NCBI GenBank assembly: GCA_019237945.1 | Contig: JAFAOG010000197.1 | Coordinates: 1 to 43,922, forward strand | DNA from: Deltaproteobacteria bacterium | GTDB lineage: Bacteria > Myxococcota_A > Polyangia > Haliangiales > Haliangiaceae | Direction of reading: 5' to 3' | Length of the DNA: 43,922 nt | In this document: piece after piece, positions 1 to 9,499 of the stretch | How positions within the stretch are numbered: the stretch's first letter is position 1 | Layout of the letters: each line of letters begins with the position of its first letter | Translations under genes and position numbers: made by a program | Notes under the pieces: model-generated | The model's input: the letters and a program-made list of their open reading frames with translations, nothing else | What the model was told of the DNA's origin: nothing | Databases searched by the model: none

Positions 1-513
1 GCCGAAGCCGGCCGCGAGCTCGCCTTCGACGACGATCGCGATGCCGTCGCTCGCAACGGCCCGCACACCGCCACCGAGATGCAGCGGGATCGCGAGCCCG
101 GTGACGCTGTCGCCGGTGTAGCGCACGATGCCGAGCCCGAGGCCCGCTCGCGCGAACGGCCAGAACTGATCGCGGCCGCCGAAGTAGCGCCGCACGTTCG
201 CCGACACCTCGACGCGCCCGCCCTGCAACAACCCGTGGTCGCACACGAACGCATTCTCGCGATCGCGGAAGCACGCCGCCGAACCGCCACCGAGCGTGAA
301 CGCGGCGATGCCGTCGAAGAAGTCCTGATCCGAGAGCTGGTAGACGTAGTGCCCGCTGATGTGCAGCCCGCCCGGCGTGACGCGTCCGCCGGCCGCGATG
401 CCGAGCTCGGCGCCGATCGCCTGCTGGCTCGAGTCCGGCGGCGTCAGTGGGGGTGGCTCTGCGTGCGCCGCGGTCGCGACGACGAGGCCAAGGAGCCCTA
501 ACCGCCGCGACAT
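1..513 (-). CDS. Outer-membrane beta-barrel-like secreted protein (partial, runs off window start)
   Basis: Reverse-strand frame open from ATG at 513 to window edge: MSRRLGLLGLVVATAAHAEPPPLTPPDSSQQAIGAELGIAAGGRVTPGGLHISGHYVYQL...FWPFARAGLGLGIVRYTG; signal peptide and beta-barrel-like alternation. Confidence 0.65.
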   Translation of the reverse strand, partial: MSRRLGLLGLVVATAAHAEPPPLTPPDSSQQAIGAELGIAAGGRVTPGGLHISGHYVYQLSDQDFFDGIAAFTLGGGSAACFRDRENAFVCDHGLLQGGRVEVSANVRRYFGGRDQFWPFARAGLGLGIVRYTGDSVTGLAIPLHLGGGVRAVASDGIAIVVEGELAAGFG

Positions 514-827
514 ACCATCACCTTCGCGCCGGCGCCGTGGCTGTCGACGGACTTGCACGTGTAGCCGGTGCCGAGGAACGCGCAGTCCGCATCGCCGACG
601 CACGAGAACGCGCACACGCCGCCTTGCTCGTCGATGCACGTCGAGTCGGTCGGGCAATTCGCGGCGGAGTCGCACGTGACGGTGCAGAAGCCGCCCGGCC
701 AGTCGCCGCTCGGCACGAGACAGCGCTCGTTGCACTCGGCGGTCTTGTCGCAGCGGGCGCCGAGCGTGCGCGAGACGTCGAGGTTCTGACATCCGGCGAG
801 CAGCAGGGCGAGCATCGCGATCCGCAC
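498..827 (-). CDS. Small Cys-rich lipoprotein
   Basis: MRIAMLALLLAGCQN lipobox followed by many spaced Cys; stop overlaps start of downstream gene. Confidence 0.65.
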   Translation of the reverse strand: MRIAMLALLLAGCQNLDVSRTLGARCDKTAECNERCLVPSGDWPGGFCTVTCDSAANCPTDSTCIDEQGGVCAFSCVGDADCAFLGTGYTCKSVDSHGAGAKVMVCRGG

Positions 828-863
828 GCGCCGACCCTAACGCAGCGCGATCGCCAATGCCAA

Positions 864-1496
864 CTAGAGCGCGCGGCGACGGCGCGTCGCACCGGCGATG
901 TGCGCGAGCGCGCTCACCAGCGCTTCGCCCGCGCGCGGCGAGTGACGCGACGCGAGCACGAGCGGCTGCAGCTGCGATTCGATGTCACCGCTGCCGCGAA
1001 GCGGTCCCGTGCCGCTCCACGCGAGCTCGAGCGCACGCTGCGCGGCGACCTCGCCGATCAGCACGGCGAACTGCGGCGTCGCGATGCACGCGAGGCGCGC
1101 GAGATCCGCGATCGAGCACGCGCTGAGCCGGCCGCCGGCGAGCAGAAAATCGGCGAGCGCTTCCCACGCGCGCACGTCGAGGATCGGGGCCTCGGGCGGA
1201 GCCTCGGGCACGCGCACGACGTTCGGCGCGACCGCGCCCTGATCGGGCGGCGTGATCAGCACGACGCCACAGTCCCGGCCCTCGAGGATCAACATCCGCA
1301 CGAACCGCCGCTGCACGCGCGCCTCGTGCTTGGCGGCGACGACGCCGTCCGCGGTGCTCGAGTCGACGCCGTGCAGCCGGTGCCGCACCATCCGCTTGCC
1401 GGGCATCTCGATCAGCAGCTCGTCGTGCTCGAGCGCGACCTCCGCGCGAGCCGGCCGCCACGGCACCGAGTCCCGGTAGAGCGCAGTACGGCCCAC
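864..1496 (-). CDS. Hypothetical protein
   Basis: 210-aa ORF co-directional with neighbours and fitting between them; no family recognised. Confidence 0.5.
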   Translation of the reverse strand: MGRTALYRDSVPWRPARAEVALEHDELLIEMPGKRMVRHRLHGVDSSTADGVVAAKHEARVQRRFVRMLILEGRDCGVVLITPPDQGAVAPNVVRVPEAPPEAPILDVRAWEALADFLLAGGRLSACSIADLARLACIATPQFAVLIGEVAAQRALELAWSGTGPLRGSGDIESQLQPLVLASRHSPRAGEALVSALAHIAGATRRRRAL

Positions 1497-1532
1497 ACTA
1501 GAACTGTAGCACCGCCCTACGAATTACTCCCG

Positions 1533-2387
1533 CTACGCTTTTTTGGCTGCTTTGGCGCTCTTCCGCGACTTCGGGGCCGGCTTCTCGGGCTCGGGCTGCT
1601 TGGCGGCCTGGAGCCGGCGAATCGCCCGCAACCGCAGCGTCTTGTCGAGCTTGGGCTTGAACGCCGCCGCCTGGATCTCGGGGACGATGCCGGCGCGTAC
1701 CTGGGCGTCTTCCTTGAGCAGCAGCGCGCGAACCTGATCGGGCGAGCTGAGCGCGCGCAGCTTCGCGATCGTCGCCGGGTTGCGCAGCGCGCGGGCAAGC
1801 CGCCCCAGGATCGGCAGGTGCAGCCGGTCGTACTTGAGGCCGAGCAGGAAGAACAGGTACGTCGAGTTCCCGTCGGGCGCGCCGAACGGAATGCCGGTCC
1901 AGCTGCGGCCCACGACGATGAACGGCCGCGCGATCTTGCCCTTGTCCTTCGCACGCGTGTGCAGGAATGCGACGCCGCCCTCCATCGCCGTCGACGCCAG
2001 GCTCTCGCGCTCGACGACCGCGCCGACGAACCACGGCTTGTCGGCCAGCCATCCGTTCGTGTACGCGCGCGCCGCGAGCTCCTCGATCACGCCGAGCGCG
2101 GTGTTCGCGCGCAGGTTCGTGACGATCGCCTGATCCGGCAGCAGATCCTCGAGCGGCAGCTTCATGCCATCGGGCACGTCGGTGAATGCCTCGTCCTCGC
2201 CGACGAGCTGCTGCTCGATCCACTCGTCGATCGCGGCCTTCTTGAACCGCCACTGGCGCTCGAGCTGGATCGCAGGAATCTTTCCGTTCGCCACGAGCTT
2301 GTTGACGGTCACCTCGTCGAGGTGCAGGTACACCGCTAGCTCGTGAATCGTCAGCAACTGTGCGTCGGTACCTTGCTTTTTCGGCAT
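1533..2387 (-). CDS. Excisionase-type HTH domain fused to PTS EIIA (PtsN-like) domain
   Basis: N-term LLTIHELAVYLHLDEVTVNKLVANGKIPAIQLERQWRFKKAAIDEWI (HTH_17-like); then VERESLASTAMEGGVAFLHTRA resembling the EIIA phospho-His region. Alternative start at 2405. Confidence 0.75.
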   Translation of the reverse strand: MPKKQGTDAQLLTIHELAVYLHLDEVTVNKLVANGKIPAIQLERQWRFKKAAIDEWIEQQLVGEDEAFTDVPDGMKLPLEDLLPDQAIVTNLRANTALGVIEELAARAYTNGWLADKPWFVGAVVERESLASTAMEGGVAFLHTRAKDKGKIARPFIVVGRSWTGIPFGAPDGNSTYLFFLLGLKYDRLHLPILGRLARALRNPATIAKLRALSSPDQVRALLLKEDAQVRAGIVPEIQAAAFKPKLDKTLRLRAIRRLQAAKQPEPEKPAPKSRKSAKAAKKA

Positions 2388-2455
2388 CAGCTCGCTCGGG
2401 CGCATTCTACGGCCGTTTGCGCGCGCATGTGGCCTGCGTGCCGTAAGATTTCGGC

Positions 2456-3340
2456 GTGAGGGCACCACGCTGGTCGCTTCGCCGCGCCAGGAACCTGGTC
2501 GGCACCAAGTTCCTGCTCGTCGCAGGCCTGGTCGGCTTCGTGGTCGTCGCCTGGCTCGTCGAGCTGGTCGCCGGTCTCCACCACCCGGTCGACCTCGGCC
2601 CGCTACTCGCCGCGCTCGTCGCCGGCATCCCCGCCGTGTTCTGGCTCGGCTTCTTCTACCTGATGGACCGCCACGAGCCCGAGCCGAAGCAGCTCGTGAT
2701 CGGAGTCTGCGTCCTGGGCGCGCTCGTCGCCGCGCCGCTCGCCGACTTCGTCCAGTACCAGGCCGTCCCGCCGATCTCGCTCGCCGTCTACGGCGTCTCC
2801 TGGCATTCGCTCGACCGCATCCTCTACGCCGTCTTCGTCGCGGGGCTCGCCCAGGAGATGTGCAAGTACGCGGTCGTTCGCTACACGGTCTACATGTCGC
2901 GCGAGTTCGACGAGCCGATGGACGGCATCGTCTACATGATGGCGTGCGGCACCGGCTTCGCGGTGTGGGTCAACTACCACCGGCTCTCCGGCCAGGGCCA
3001 CCAGGTGATCCTGTCGACCGGCGCCGCCCAGGCCGTCGTCACGACGCTCGCCCACGCGTCGTTCGCGGGCGCCCTCGGCTACGTCATGGGCCGCGCGAAG
3101 TTCTCGCGCCGCCCGGCGATCGTCCGCGGCATCCTGCTCATGCTCGGCCTGCTCGGCGCCGCCGCGCTCAACGGCCAGTTCGCCGTCGTCGAGAACTGGG
3201 TGATCGGCCAGGGCATGGCGCAGCACCCCTGGCGCGGAGTCGGCTACGCCGCGGCGTGCGCGAGCGCAGTGTTCGCCGTGATCTGGCTCGTGTCGCAGCG
3301 CCTGCTGCGCGACTCGCCGTTCCGCAAGGAGCTGGCGTGA
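2456..3340 (+). CDS. PrsW-like multi-pass membrane protein
   Basis: FYLMDRHEPEPKQLVIGVCVLGA, VFVAGLAQEMCKYAVVRYTVY, MACGTGFAVWVNYH, LAHASFAGALGYVMG; multiple TM segments; GTG start. Confidence 0.75.
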   Translation: MRAPRWSLRRARNLVGTKFLLVAGLVGFVVVAWLVELVAGLHHPVDLGPLLAALVAGIPAVFWLGFFYLMDRHEPEPKQLVIGVCVLGALVAAPLADFVQYQAVPPISLAVYGVSWHSLDRILYAVFVAGLAQEMCKYAVVRYTVYMSREFDEPMDGIVYMMACGTGFAVWVNYHRLSGQGHQVILSTGAAQAVVTTLAHASFAGALGYVMGRAKFSRRPAIVRGILLMLGLLGAAALNGQFAVVENWVIGQGMAQHPWRGVGYAAACASAVFAVIWLVSQRLLRDSPFRKELA

Positions 3341-6300
3341 GCGACAAGCCCGACAAGCCCGACAAGGCGAAGAAGCCGCGCAAGAAGCGGACGCCGGCGG
3401 CGGGCGTGCCGGCGCGCGACTCGCAACCGGCGCTCGACGATTCGCAGCCGGTCGCGCGCAAGTCGCAGCCGTCGGTCGACGACCCGCAGCCGGTCGCGCG
3501 CGAATCCGCGCCGTCGCTCGCGGGGTCGACGGAGTCCGGATCGGTTGCCGTCGACTCCGGCCTGATCATCCAGGCGATTCCCGACGAGGCATCCGCATCG
3601 GCCGCGATCAGCGCGGCGACGGTGGTCGCGCGCGACGACGAGGCCGTGGTCGCCGCCGCGAAGCTCGCATCGGCCGCGCATCCGGCGGCACCGATCCTGC
3701 CATCGACAGGCGCGTCGGAGCCCGTGCCCGTGGCATCGACGGGCGCGCCCGAGCCGGTTGCCGTCGAGCACGGGCGCACGATGCCGCTCGAGCTTCCGCA
3801 GCGCGAGCCGAGCACGCCGCAACCGGCGCCGCAGCCCGGCGAGGCGCAGAAGGAGACGCAGCGCGTCGAGTCGCTCGCGAGCCAGCCGATCGCGACCGGC
3901 CAGCCCGCCGCAACCGCCGGGCGCCCGTCCGCGGCGCCGACGCAGAAGCTCGAGATCATCGCCGACGAGCCATCGGCGCGGGCTCCGAACGTGGCGACGG
4001 CCGCGCCGAGCGCGACCGGCACGTCGGTCGTGTTCCCGCCGTCGCCGACGAGCCGCGAGCCGGCCGCATCGGTGCCGTCGCCCGCGACCGGCGAACCGGC
4101 GACACGCGCCTCGTCGCCCTCGATCGCGCGGCCGACCACGCAGCCCGGCGACACCTCCACCGCCGCCGACGGAGCTCGAGCGCCCTCGAGCCCGCCCGAG
4201 CCCGGCGCCGCGCCGGTCGTGCAGCCGCCCGTGCTGCCCTCGCCCGCCGAGGCGGCGCTCGAAGCGGCGCGCATCGTCAGCCAGATGGTCGACATCGACA
4301 GCGAGTCGGGCGCCGTGATCGCGGCGGCGGCGGCGGCCGGTGCGGCGATCGAAGCAGCGGTCGCCGCGCAGAAGGCGGCCGCGGCGGGGCCGATCGTCGG
4401 CGTCATCGCCGGGGCACCGCCGTCGAGCGAGCCCGGCGAGGCTCCGCCGCCTCTCGGGGAGCTCGCGGCCGCGCAGGCCGGACCGCCGCACGATCCGGTG
4501 ACGACGGTGCGCCTCTCGCGCGATCGGATCTTGCGTGCGCTCGCCGAGGAGCCGGCCGCCGACGGTGGCGCGCGGCAGCCGCGGGCGCGTACGGAGCCGG
4601 GGTTGCCTCGCGACAGCTCGCCTTCGCTGCCGCACATCCCGACGCGCGCGCGCACCGAGCCCGGCATCGAGAACGAGTATGCGGAGTTCGATCCGGTCGC
4701 GATCGCGGCGGCGGCGATCGGGAGGCTGCGCCAGCGGGCGCGCACGGACCTCGCCGAGCTGCGCGTGCAGTACCAGCGGCACGACCTGCTCGTGCTGCTG
4801 TTCGCGTTCGTGCTGATCGTCGTCGCGGGGCGCATTCACGCGCACCTGGTGACGCCCGCGCACAAGAAGTTCGATCAGCACGGGCTCGTGTTCGATCATC
4901 CGTCGGGATGGCTGGTCACCGAGCGCGTGCCGGTGCCGCCGCCGCGGCTGTTGCACGATGCGCTCGGCGGCGCCGCGAAGGACGATGCGCTCTATCACGC
5001 GGAGCTGACCGAGAGTGGCGGCGGAACGGGCAAGCTCGAGGTGCTCGTCGACAAGAAGCCCGCGTGGAGCAACATCGTGACGGGGCTCGAGCTCGACCGG
5101 CGCACGCGGTGGGGCGAGCTGTACCGGCTCGACGACAGCAGCGTCCGCAGCATCGCCGGTCACGACTGGCTGCGCACCGCGTATCACTACGCGCATGCGG
5201 AGAAGGACGATGTGCCGCGCGTCGATCATGCGGTCGAGTACGCGACGATCGATCGCGAGCAGCTGTACGTGCTCACGCTGTTCGGCACGCCCGGCGAGCT
5301 CGAGCGGCTCGAGGAGATCGTCGAGCCGAGCCTGCGCGTCGCGACGCAGACCGGATTGCCGCTCGTGCCGCAGACGACGCGCGTCAGCCAGAAGAAGTAT
5401 CCGGCGAACGTCGCGCGTGCGTTCGACTCGACGGTGATGGTCGTGGTGGCGGATCTCGTCGACGGCCGGCTGCGCGCGCGCGGCGGCGGCAGCGGCGTGA
5501 TCGTCGGCGCCGACGGCTCGATCCTGACGAACTATCACGTCATCCACGACAAGGACGGCCGGCTGCACGACGTGTTCGTGATCGGACGGTTCAGCGAGCC
5601 GGATCAGGCGCCGCAGCTGCAGTGCGCCGGGCGGCCGAATCGCAGCAAGCTGCAGCGCGATCTCGATCTCGCGCTGATCAAGTGCGACATGGACCTCGAC
5701 GGCCGCGCGTGGAATCCGACGAGCGCCGGCGGCATGTGGGCGACGCTCGGCGAGGCGAAGGCGAGCGACATCAAGATGGGACAGCGGCTGTGGGTGCTCG
5801 GCTATCCCGACGTCGGCGGCGGCGGGCTGACGCTCAGCGAAGGCGAGGTCGAGGGCTGGACCGGCGAGGACGGGACGCAGGGCCGCGACTTCATCAAGAC
5901 CGACGCGAGCATCACGCACGGCAACAGCGGCGGCCCGGTCGTCGACGATCAGGGTCGGCTCGTCGGCATCGCGTCCGCGTTCCGGACGAAGGTCACGGCC
6001 TCGGGATCGGTAATCGAAACCGCGCAGATCGGGCTCGTGCGACCGCTCGGCACCGCGAGTGATCTGCTCGCGATCGCCGCCGCCGGATGGACGCCGCGCG
6101 AGGGCCACACCGATGTCGAGCTGACGCCGACGGCGGTCGAGGCCGCGGCCGAAGGCGTGCGCATCTACACGACCGTGCTCGACGACGCGACGGAGGCGCC
6201 GGTGCGCGATGCGCTCGTGATGGTGCTCAAGCCCGGCGTCAACACGAGCTCGCTCGACATGAACCGCCTCGACGATCAGACGATCGCATGGGGCAAGACG

Positions 6301-6474
6301 AACGGCGCCGGCGAGGTCCGCCTCAAGCAGCTCGTGCCCGTGCCCGCGACGTACACGGTGATGGTGATCGCGCCCGGCTACGAGCCGCTGATCGGCGAGA
6401 ACGAGCTCCACCTCGATGCGAAGACTCCGTCGAGCTTCGATCCGTGGGGCAAGATCGGTCTCCGCAGCCGCTAG
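3337..6474 (+). CDS. Membrane-anchored trypsin-like serine protease with long Ala/Pro-rich N-terminal region and C-terminal carboxypeptidase-regulatory-like domain
   Basis: GTG start overlapping previous stop; TM segment LLVLLFAFVLIVVAGRI; TNYHVIH / LDLALIKCD / DASITHGNSGGPVVDDQGRLVGIAS catalytic motifs. Confidence 0.8.
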   Translation: MSDKPDKPDKAKKPRKKRTPAAGVPARDSQPALDDSQPVARKSQPSVDDPQPVARESAPSLAGSTESGSVAVDSGLIIQAIPDEASASAAISAATVVARDDEAVVAAAKLASAAHPAAPILPSTGASEPVPVASTGAPEPVAVEHGRTMPLELPQREPSTPQPAPQPGEAQKETQRVESLASQPIATGQPAATAGRPSAAPTQKLEIIADEPSARAPNVATAAPSATGTSVVFPPSPTSREPAASVPSPATGEPATRASSPSIARPTTQPGDTSTAADGARAPSSPPEPGAAPVVQPPVLPSPAEAALEAARIVSQMVDIDSESGAVIAAAAAAGAAIEAAVAAQKAAAAGPIVGVIAGAPPSSEPGEAPPPLGELAAAQAGPPHDPVTTVRLSRDRILRALAEEPAADGGARQPRARTEPGLPRDSSPSLPHIPTRARTEPGIENEYAEFDPVAIAAAAIGRLRQRARTDLAELRVQYQRHDLLVLLFAFVLIVVAGRIHAHLVTPAHKKFDQHGLVFDHPSGWLVTERVPVPPPRLLHDALGGAAKDDALYHAELTESGGGTGKLEVLVDKKPAWSNIVTGLELDRRTRWGELYRLDDSSVRSIAGHDWLRTAYHYAHAEKDDVPRVDHAVEYATIDREQLYVLTLFGTPGELERLEEIVEPSLRVATQTGLPLVPQTTRVSQKKYPANVARAFDSTVMVVVADLVDGRLRARGGGSGVIVGADGSILTNYHVIHDKDGRLHDVFVIGRFSEPDQAPQLQCAGRPNRSKLQRDLDLALIKCDMDLDGRAWNPTSAGGMWATLGEAKASDIKMGQRLWVLGYPDVGGGGLTLSEGEVEGWTGEDGTQGRDFIKTDASITHGNSGGPVVDDQGRLVGIASAFRTKVTASGSVIETAQIGLVRPLGTASDLLAIAAAGWTPREGHTDVELTPTAVEAAAEGVRIYTTVLDDATEAPVRDALVMVLKPGVNTSSLDMNRLDDQTIAWGKTNGAGEVRLKQLVPVPATYTVMVIAPGYEPLIGENELHLDAKTPSSFDPWGKIGLRSR

Positions 6475-7874
6475 CCGCGCAGCGCGCCCTGGATCGCCGC
6501 CTCGAGCATCGACGCGTTGAACGGCTTCTCGAGGAACGTATCGGGCGGCTCGACGCCGTGCGCCTGATCCGTGTAGCCCGACATCAGGATCACCGGCACG
6601 TTCGGCTGCAGCTCGCGGACGATCGGCACCAGCTGATAGCCGGTGCGCTTCGGCATCATCACGTCGAGCAGCACGACGTCAAACTTCTCGGTGCGCAGCA
6701 GCTGCGCCGCTTCCTCGCCGTCGGCGGCGAGCACCGGCACCGCGCCACGTCGCTCGAGCATGCGGCGCACGGTCGCGCGGATCGTCGGCTCGTCGTCGGC
6801 GACGAGGACGCGCAGGCCGGTCAGCTTCGCGAGCGGCGGCTGCTGCGACGTCGGGCGGCGGCGCGGCGCGACCGCACCCGGCACGACGGGCAGGCGCACG
6901 CGGAACGTCGCGCCGTGATCGACGCGCGACTCGCACTCGAGGTCGCCGCCGAGGCGCCGCACGATGCCGAGCGCGGCCGACAGTCCCAGCCCGCGGTGCT
7001 CGGCCTTCGTCGAGAAGAACGGATCGAAGATGCGCGACAGCGTGCTCGGCTCGATGCCGCGGCCGTTGTCGCAGACCTCGAGCTCCCAGTGCGGCGAGCC
7101 GTTGATCACGACAACGCGGCTCGCGACGCGAATCTCGCCGTCGGTCGCGGGCAGCGCCTCGCTCGCGTTCTCGATCAGATCGGCGATCACCTGGCGCAGC
7201 AGGCCGCGGTCGGCCTCGATCGCGATCCCGCCGCCGCCGGCGATGTCGACCGCGAGCTTCGCGCCGGGACGCACGAGTGACTCGAAGCGATCGTGCGACT
7301 CCGCGAGCAGCGCGTCGGGATCGAGCAGCATCGTGACGAAGCGGCCGCGGCCCGCGAACGCGAGCAGCTGGCGCGACAGCTGGGACATCCGGCGCGCCGC
7401 CGCTTCGATCCGCAGCACGGCCTCGCGCCCGGGGTCGCTGAGGTCGTCTTCCTCGCGCAGCATGCTGGCATCGGCGATCACGCCGACGAGCTGGTTGTTG
7501 AACTCGTGCGCGAGATCGCCGGCGACCATGCCGAGGCTCTCGAGCCGCTGCGGCCCGCTGGCGACCGCCGGACGCGGCGCGAGCTCGTTGAAGATCGCGA
7601 GCACCTGACGGCCGCGCAGCGCCGCCGTGACGCGCACGGTTTGCCGGGCGAGCTCGATGTCCTTGGCGAAGCCGTGGCCCTCGGTGACGGCGGCGACCAC
7701 CGCCCGCCAGTGACGGTCGAGGCCGAGCGCAGCGACGGTGTCGCCCGCGGCCGGGCTGGTGCCGAGCAGGCGGGCGAGCGGCGGGTTGACCGCGAGGACC
7801 GTGCCATCACGCTCGACGAGAGCAGCCGCGACCGGCAACCAGTCGAGCTCGTTAGGAGGGAGTCGATCGCTCAC
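6471..7874 (-). CDS. Hybrid sensor histidine kinase (PAS-like, HisKA, HATPase, REC)
   Basis: DLAHEFNNQLVGVIADASML, CDNGRGIEPSTLSRIFDPFFSTK, C-term LRVLVADDEPTIRATVRRML...DVVLLDVMMP. Confidence 0.88.
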   Translation of the reverse strand: MSDRLPPNELDWLPVAAALVERDGTVLAVNPPLARLLGTSPAAGDTVAALGLDRHWRAVVAAVTEGHGFAKDIELARQTVRVTAALRGRQVLAIFNELAPRPAVASGPQRLESLGMVAGDLAHEFNNQLVGVIADASMLREEDDLSDPGREAVLRIEAAARRMSQLSRQLLAFAGRGRFVTMLLDPDALLAESHDRFESLVRPGAKLAVDIAGGGGIAIEADRGLLRQVIADLIENASEALPATDGEIRVASRVVVINGSPHWELEVCDNGRGIEPSTLSRIFDPFFSTKAEHRGLGLSAALGIVRRLGGDLECESRVDHGATFRVRLPVVPGAVAPRRRPTSQQPPLAKLTGLRVLVADDEPTIRATVRRMLERRGAVPVLAADGEEAAQLLRTEKFDVVLLDVMMPKRTGYQLVPIVRELQPNVPVILMSGYTDQAHGVEPPDTFLEKPFNASMLEAAIQGALRG

Positions 7875-8011
7875 GAGACTCCTTCATCGGACATTTCATC
7901 GCGCCGCTCAGTCGCTCCTGGGCAGCTGTCTGGTGAGCGCTCGGGTAACACGAGTCGGAACGCGGAGTTGCGTCGCGTTCGGGGCACGTGGTACGGCTTA
8001 TCGCGCCTGCA

Positions 8012-9499
8012 ATGCCGTCCCTGGACCGCACCGGTATCGATGCCGACGCCGATCGCGTGGTCCGCAAGCTGACCCGCGCCGGGTACAAGGCCTACCTCGT
8101 CGGCGGGTGCGTGCGCGACCTGCTCGTCGGGCGAACGCCGAAGGACTTCGACGTCGCGACCTCGGCCACGCCGAACGAGATCAAGGCGACGTTCCGCAAC
8201 TCGCGGATCATCGGCCGCCGCTTCCGCCTCGCGCACGTGTTCTTCGGCTCGAAGATCATCGAGACGGCGACGTTCCGCGCCAACCCGCGCGACGAGGATG
8301 ACCACGACCTGTTGATCCGCCGCGACAACGTGTTCGGCACCGAACAAGAGGATGCCAAGCGCCGCGATTTCACGATCAACGGGCTGTTTTACGACGTCGA
8401 GCGTGAAGAGGTGATCGACCACGTCGGTGGCCTCGCCGATCTGGAAGCGAAGCTGATCCGGACCATCGGCGATCCCGATATCCGCTTTCAAGAAGATCCG
8501 GTTCGCATGCTGCGCGCGATCAAGTTCGCCGCGCGCCTCGACTTCGGCTTCGAGCCTGCGACCTGGCGGGCGCTGCTGCGCTGGCGCGGCGAGATCAGCA
8601 AGTGCGCTCCCCCGCGGCTCCTCGAGGAAGTTCACCGGCTTCTGCGCGGTGGCGCAGCGCGGCGATCGTTCGAGCTGCTCGTCGAGACCGGCACCCTCGC
8701 CGTGCTCTCGCCCTACCTCGCCGGCCTGCTCGAGGGTCCCGGCGCTCCCGCGACCGCGCCGCAGCTCGCCGCCACGCCTCCGCGCCCGACCGTCCCGCGC
8801 GTCGAATACGAGGACGAGGATCCGGCCGAGCACGACATCGACGACCCCGACGAGGAACCGGGTGCGCTCGAGGGCGCGGACGAGGACGGCGACGAGGAGC
8901 TCGATAACGAGGAGCGCGAGTGGCACCGCGTGTGGGCCGACGAGATCCCGCAGGTCCGCCCGGTCGCCGCCGCGCAGGTGCGGCTGTCGTTCCTGACGCC
9001 GCCCGAGCTTGCGAAGCGCCGCGCGCTCGTATGGGAAGCGCTGACCCAGCTCGACAACGCGGTCCGCGACGGCCGCGACCCGTCGAATGCGGTCGCGTTC
9101 GGCATCCTGCTCGCGCCGCTGCTCCCCGACGAGCTCCGCGGCGGCGAGCTGCAGAACGCGGTGCAGGAAGTCGCGCATCCGCTGATCGTCCAGCTCCACG
9201 TCACGCGCCGCGACAGCGAGCGGCTGCGCTACCTGCTGCTCGCGCAGAAGAAGCTCGCGATGGCGCGCAAGCGCGGCGTGCAGGCGGAGCTCGCCGGCGG
9301 CCGCGAGCTGATCGACGACGCCGTGCTGCTCTACGAGCTGCTCGAGCGCGCGGCCGGCGGTACGCCCGAGGTGCCCGCGGTGCTAGCGAGCGGCGAAGGC
9401 CGCGACGACGACGAGGAATCCGACGACCCGAACCAGCCGCGCAAGCGGCGGCGGCGGCGGCGTGGTGGGCGGCGTCGGCGCGGCGAGCTGTCCGCGTAA
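8012..9499 (+). CDS. pcnB: Poly(A) polymerase / CCA-type nucleotidyltransferase
   Basis: YLVGGCVRDLLVGRTPKDFDVATSATPNEIK, RRDFTINGLFYD, RFQEDPVRMLRAIKFAARLDF; Arg-rich C-terminus. Confidence 0.85.
   Translation: MPSLDRTGIDADADRVVRKLTRAGYKAYLVGGCVRDLLVGRTPKDFDVATSATPNEIKATFRNSRIIGRRFRLAHVFFGSKIIETATFRANPRDEDDHDLLIRRDNVFGTEQEDAKRRDFTINGLFYDVEREEVIDHVGGLADLEAKLIRTIGDPDIRFQEDPVRMLRAIKFAARLDFGFEPATWRALLRWRGEISKCAPPRLLEEVHRLLRGGAARRSFELLVETGTLAVLSPYLAGLLEGPGAPATAPQLAATPPRPTVPRVEYEDEDPAEHDIDDPDEEPGALEGADEDGDEELDNEEREWHRVWADEIPQVRPVAAAQVRLSFLTPPELAKRRALVWEALTQLDNAVRDGRDPSNAVAFGILLAPLLPDELRGGELQNAVQEVAHPLIVQLHVTRRDSERLRYLLLAQKKLAMARKRGVQAELAGGRELIDDAVLLYELLERAAGGTPEVPAVLASGEGRDDDEESDDPNQPRKRRRRRRGGRRRRGELSA

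Noticed and set aside
447-2339. 630-aa forward ORF
   Set aside because: Antisense to the HTH-EIIA and neighbouring minus-strand genes; Arg/Ala-rich mirror-frame composition typical of high-GC DNA.
3244-6411. 1055-aa reverse ORF
   Set aside because: Antisense shadow of the protease gene; composition is low-complexity RRR/ADD with no domains.
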